Assembly: GCF_004349105.1 (NCBI RefSeq)
Contig: NZ_SMLB01000021.1
Coordinates: forward strand, 31,798 to 95,797
Source of the DNA: Jiangella aurantiaca
GTDB lineage: Bacteria; Actinomycetota; Actinomycetes; Jiangellales; Jiangellaceae
DNA length: 64,000 nt
Reading direction: 5' to 3'
Every line of letters starts with the position of its first letter. Position 1 is the stretch's first letter. This document shows, piece after piece, positions 60,661 to 64,000 of this stretch. Position numbers and translations under genes: made by a program. The notes beneath the pieces were generated by a model. That model searched no databases, was not told the origin of the DNA, and was given only the letters and a program-made list of their open reading frames with translations.

Positions 60661-63366
60661 CTACCGGCCGCCGTCCGACGCGGCCGCCGCGCGCGTGATC
60701 GCGGCCGCCTCGCGGGCGGTGATCAGGCCGCCGTCACGGAAGTCGCCGACCACCTCACCGACGTGGCGGACGAACCGGCCGTGGTCCGCGAACGGCTCGC
60801 CGGCCTCGACGAGGTCGAGGATGGTGCAGCCGTCGTCGCCGCGGTGGGCGTTGGCCACGCCGGAGTCCACGTCGCCGAACGCGACCGTCTCTTCCGGCGA
60901 GTGGCCGGCGGGGCAGGCGTCCGCCGTCGCCGCCCACAGGACCGCCCGGCCCAGCTGCGGCTGCAGGCCCTTCGGGTGCAGCCGGTAGGTCGGGTTGGTG
61001 CCGAACAGGACCGTGCCGGCGCCCGCCGGTACGACGCCGCGGACGATGCTGGCCTGCCCGGCGGCCGCGGCCTGGCCGTTCGTGCCGGCGTCGTTCGCCG
61101 CCCACCAGCCGGCCAGCAGCGGATCGGCGGCATACGACTGCTCGATGACGACTCCGCTGCCTAGTCCGGTGAACCAGACCGGCTGGGCGATGAACGCGTG
61201 CGGGATGGCGCCGCCGGTCACCGGTCCGCCCGCGTTGACGATGTTCGCGACGCCGCTGGCCAGGCTGTCGCCCGCGGTCGCCGTCACCGGGAGGAGCGCC
61301 GCCGCGTTGCTGAAGCTCGCGCCGGCGGTGCCGAGGCCGACCACGCCGCCGCCGCGGGCCAGGAACGCGTCCAGCGCGGCCCGGTTCTCCGGCGTGAGCG
61401 CGCCCACGTTGAGCGTGCCGCCGACCAGCAGCACGTCGACGTCGCCGGTCAGAGTCTGGGCCAGCGTCGCGGCCGCGACCGCACGCGGCTCGAAGCCCAG
61501 CGCGAGCAGGGTGTCGCGCGTCTCGGCGCCGCCGGTGTAGCCGACGACGAGCTCGTCCAGCGGCGCGCCGCTCCAGTCCTCCGGCGCCGCGGTGAACGTG
61601 ACGCCGTGCGCGGCGGCCAGCTCGGCCGCCTCGGCCCGCGCCGACCGCGGCACGACCACTGAGCCGTCGGCCAGGCGCGTCACCCCGACACCCTCGGCCA
61701 GCAGCGCGTTCACCGTCAGGAGGTCGGCGGCGTCCTGGGGGTCCAGGCGCAGGTCGACGTCGCCGTCAGGCAGCGCGCCAGTGGCAACGCCGTCGTCCAC
61801 CCGCTCCACCGGCACGTCGGGCAGCTCGTCCCACAGGGTGTCGACGGTGGCGCCCCAGGTGAGTCCCTGACTCCAGGCCGCCGGGCCTGCGTACAGATCG
61901 TCGACCCGGTCGGTGAGGTCGTAGCCGGGCTCGAGCAGCGAGTTCACCAGGCCGCGCTTGGGCTGGTGCAGGTCGATGACGTAGGAGCCGGCCGGGTAGC
62001 GGGTGCCGTTCGCGGTGAAGTCCTCGGTCGCCTGCGTGACCCGGCCGCCACTGGTGACCAGCAGGTCGACCAGCCGCGCCACGGCCGGCGCCGAGTGTTG
62101 CCGCTCCCCCGCCGGGATGACGTAGGAACGCGGGAACTCCGTCGTGTACCGGTCCTCCGGGCCCCAGCCGGGCACGTAGCCGTCCGGGATCTCACGCAGC
62201 GCCTCGCCGGCCCAGCCCCGCCGGTACCACTCGGCCTGGTCGTGGATGACCTCCTCGCGGTGGTCCTGGATGTATTGCAGCGAGGTCTTGATGGCCACCT
62301 CGTGGACGTCGGTGTTGATGGCCGAGCGGCGCACCCGCTCTGCCGGCGTCAGGTCCGCGCCGCGCGGGTTGAGCGGCGCCTCGATCGTGTACGGGATGCT
62401 GCTCTGCAGCATCGCGAACGACGGCACGTATATCGGCGGGAAGTCGTCCCACACCCCAGGCGCGTCGTCGCGGAACGGGATGCGGGCCCGCTGCGTCTCC
62501 GGGTAGCCGAGCGCGCGCAGATCCTGCTCGATGTTCAGCGCGTTCGGCAGCCCGTGCTTGATGTACAGGTCGTACTCGTTGTTGACGTTGTGCGGCGGGG
62601 TGCTCGGGTGCAGCAGCGTCGGGTTCACGTAGCCGTGCAGATCCAGCGTGATGATCGGCTTGGTGTCGACGATCAGCTCACGGATGAGCGTGGTCTCCGG
62701 CTGGGAGACGATGGTGAGGTCGCGGTTGAGGTCGTAGCCGGCCGCGTTCTGCCGGGTGCCCGCCACCCGGCCGTCCGGATTCGCTGTGACATTGAACACC
62801 AGGCGGTTCCGCGCGAGCAGGGCCGCGACGGCCGGGTCGGTGCTCGTCGCGAACTCCTCGATGACCCGCAGCGCGGCGTCGGTGCCCTCCCACTCGTTGC
62901 CGTGGATGTTGGCGTTCACGAACAGCGGCGTCTTGTAGCCGGTCAGCAGCGCCGGGTCGGTGCGGGCGGCCTCCGGCTCGTCCTCCAGCCACTGCTTCCA
63001 CGCCTCCTGCTGGGCGGTCTCGGCCGGCGTCTCGGGCGCGGTCACGACGACGGCGTACAGGTCGCGGCCGCCGCTGGACCGGCCCGCGACGCGCGCGGAC
63101 ACGCGGTCGCTGGCCTGCTGCAACGCGTTGAGCTTCGCGGCGATCTCGTCGTACGGGATCACGCCGATCGGGATCGACGCGTCGCTGGGGTCGTCCGGCC
63201 ACACCGGCAGGACGTTCTGCTGCGGGTAGCCGGTGGTCAGGGCCGCGGGTTGCGAGGCCGAGGGTTCGGCGGTGGCTGGAGCGGCGGACACTGCCGCCAC
63301 CGGGACCGCGAGCAGCACGGCCGCCGCCACCGGCGTCAGTGCTGCTCGCAAGGGCGATCTGGGCAT
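60661..63366 (-). CDS. Secreted M14-family zinc carboxypeptidase
   Basis: 901 aa. The N-terminus (MPRSPLRAALTPVAAAVLLA, then AVSAAPATA) is a Sec signal. The M14 zinc site: FVNANIHGNEWEGTDAAL (HxxE), a third ligand in LDLHGYVNPT, and YTIEAPLNPRG for the catalytic Glu. Arg/Asn substrate residues NPDGRVAGTRQNAAGYDLNRD are present. After about residue 450 come beta-rich extracellular domains with no second catalytic site. GGAGG nine bases ahead fits the ATG at 63364-63366. It likely trims extracellular peptides. Confidence 0.9.
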   Translation of the reverse strand: MPRSPLRAALTPVAAAVLLAVPVAAVSAAPATAEPSASQPAALTTGYPQQNVLPVWPDDPSDASIPIGVIPYDEIAAKLNALQQASDRVSARVAGRSSGGRDLYAVVVTAPETPAETAQQEAWKQWLEDEPEAARTDPALLTGYKTPLFVNANIHGNEWEGTDAALRVIEEFATSTDPAVAALLARNRLVFNVTANPDGRVAGTRQNAAGYDLNRDLTIVSQPETTLIRELIVDTKPIITLDLHGYVNPTLLHPSTPPHNVNNEYDLYIKHGLPNALNIEQDLRALGYPETQRARIPFRDDAPGVWDDFPPIYVPSFAMLQSSIPYTIEAPLNPRGADLTPAERVRRSAINTDVHEVAIKTSLQYIQDHREEVIHDQAEWYRRGWAGEALREIPDGYVPGWGPEDRYTTEFPRSYVIPAGERQHSAPAVARLVDLLVTSGGRVTQATEDFTANGTRYPAGSYVIDLHQPKRGLVNSLLEPGYDLTDRVDDLYAGPAAWSQGLTWGATVDTLWDELPDVPVERVDDGVATGALPDGDVDLRLDPQDAADLLTVNALLAEGVGVTRLADGSVVVPRSARAEAAELAAAHGVTFTAAPEDWSGAPLDELVVGYTGGAETRDTLLALGFEPRAVAAATLAQTLTGDVDVLLVGGTLNVGALTPENRAALDAFLARGGGVVGLGTAGASFSNAAALLPVTATAGDSLASGVANIVNAGGPVTGGAIPHAFIAQPVWFTGLGSGVVIEQSYAADPLLAGWWAANDAGTNGQAAAAGQASIVRGVVPAGAGTVLFGTNPTYRLHPKGLQPQLGRAVLWAATADACPAGHSPEETVAFGDVDSGVANAHRGDDGCTILDLVEAGEPFADHGRFVRHVGEVVGDFRDGGLITAREAAAITRAAAASDGGR

Positions 63367-63699
63367 GAGGGCATACCTCCGGTCGGGGAAACGGTGGAGC
63401 CGCCCACGCGAGGACGTCGTCACGCAGGGCCGGACGCCTGCGGAGGGATTGACGCGCCGCCGGCGGGCTGGAACGCCCGGCTGCGAGCGCGCGTCAACAG
63501 GCGGCGCTGGCGATGCGCATGAGGTCGATGTGACCCCGCTTCGTCAGCAGCACGGTTCGCATGGCCGTGATCTTCGCCGAGCCGCCCGTTCTGCGTCAAC
63601 TGCCCCATGACGCCCGGTCAGGTCCGGCATGTCAGCAAGTGGGCTGCCGGTTGATTCCCTAGCGCCTTTGTAGGTATTGTCATGCGGTCCAGGCGGCGA
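63367..63699. other. Intergenic region without a supported gene
   Basis: It holds the probable promoter region of the M14 peptidase gene (a TTGACG on the minus strand near 63600), but no clear -10 is evident. No reading frame here has convincing composition. Confidence 0.4.
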
Positions 63700-63843
63700 T
63701 CAGTGCGATCTGACCGCCAGCACGACCGCGATGGTGAGCCACTGCCGGCCGATCGGCCGGTGACGGGCGACGGTCGCGACAAGCAGCACGGCCCCGCCGC
63801 CGCCCGCGACGACGAGCGCGAGCGTCGCGGTCCCGGTGATCAT
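63700..63843 (-). pseudogene. Truncated small membrane protein next to the third 72-nt element
   Basis: At least 47 aa from an ATG at 63841-63843: a membrane helix (ATLALVVAGGGGAVLLVATV), a basic loop RHRPIGRQ and a second hydrophobic stretch WLTIAVVLAV. The frame stays open to the right through the palindromic element, where it reads as non-protein-like. It may be the C-terminal remnant of a larger membrane protein cut at the repeat, or a short intact protein with a weak ribosome binding site. Confidence 0.4.
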
Positions 63844-63886
63844 CGAGTCGCGCAGGTAGCCCTCGGCCAGCGCGGAGAGGGTCGAG

Positions 63887-64000
63887 CCCGCCGCCCTCGC
63901 CTCCAGAGTTGATCTTGGAGTAACCGCGGGGTTGGCGTCCGATTCGTCCGGTTGATTCCCCAGTTTCTCCAAGATCAACTCTGGAGGCGAGGGCGGCGGG
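63887..64000. repeat. 72-nt palindromic element, copy 3, inside a 34-bp perfect inverted repeat
   Basis: The 72-base core runs from about 63908 to 63979. The arms extend outward to perfect 34-base inverted repeats, 63887-63920 and 63967-64000, reaching the window edge, so they may be longer. The loop contains GTCCGGTTGATTCC, shared with the minus strand of copy 2. Confidence 0.87.

Overview
The window is chromosomal DNA from a high-GC, Gram-positive actinobacterium. GC is high throughout, GTG starts are common, and neighbouring genes often overlap by ATGA or GTGA. The block from aspS to thrS follows the gene order known from Mycobacterium and other Actinobacteria. I cannot fix the genus from sequence alone. 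No rRNA, tRNA, CRISPR array, transposase or integrase gene was found.

Layout. (1) 1-17460 is a carbohydrate-uptake and breakdown locus. A secreted heparinase II/III-type lyase, a sugar ABC importer, two amidohydrolase-type proteins, a DegT/AHBA aminotransferase, an epimerase and a DapA-type aldolase run leftward. Two secreted beta-propeller proteins run rightward. The four promoter regions each carry a copy of one palindrome (core ACGGTC-N2-GACCG; one copy is degenerate), mostly on the -35 box, so one unseen regulator probably controls the whole set. (2) 17360-20794 holds two predicted ribosome-targeting antibiotic resistance genes, an Erm-type 23S rRNA methyltransferase and an ABC-F protein, with a Uma2-type nuclease between them. 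Ahead of erm lie an 18-residue leader peptide and an intrinsic-terminator hairpin, which looks like an attenuator. (3) 21045-47506 is core genome: aspS, a radical SAM protein with an intein, hisS, an MBL hydrolase, a cyclophilin, a DUF349 protein, relA/spoT, apt, yajC, ruvBAC, yebC, pdxT, a Nudix gene, pdxS, the phosphatidylinositol-mannoside genes (pimA, acyltransferase, pgsA), an EF-G-like gene, a HIT gene and thrS. The secD-secF pair normally found between yajC and apt is absent. (4) 47617-50628 holds an ATP-grasp protein and a 91-aa protein overlapping a JmjC/Cupin_4 oxygenase gene. (5) 50523-54644 is the nitrogen operon amt-glnB-glnD behind three GlnR-like boxes; glnD appears to start at a CTG. 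(6) 54665-64000 holds a truncated LacI-type regulator, a metal-type MerR module, a CtpE-like P-type ATPase, a two-GAF histidine kinase, a DUF1905 protein and a secreted M14 carboxypeptidase.

Intergenic space is rich in short inverted and dispersed repeats. The most striking is a 72-nt palindromic element present three times (54665, 54970, 63907). All copies have the same length, conserved ends, partly conserved loops and an inner stem whose sequence changes in a compensated way; two copies sit next to truncated reading frames. Other items to check are the intein that interrupts a predicted iron-sulfur Cys, the LexA boxes ahead of that gene and ruvC, and the JmjC/small-protein pair.
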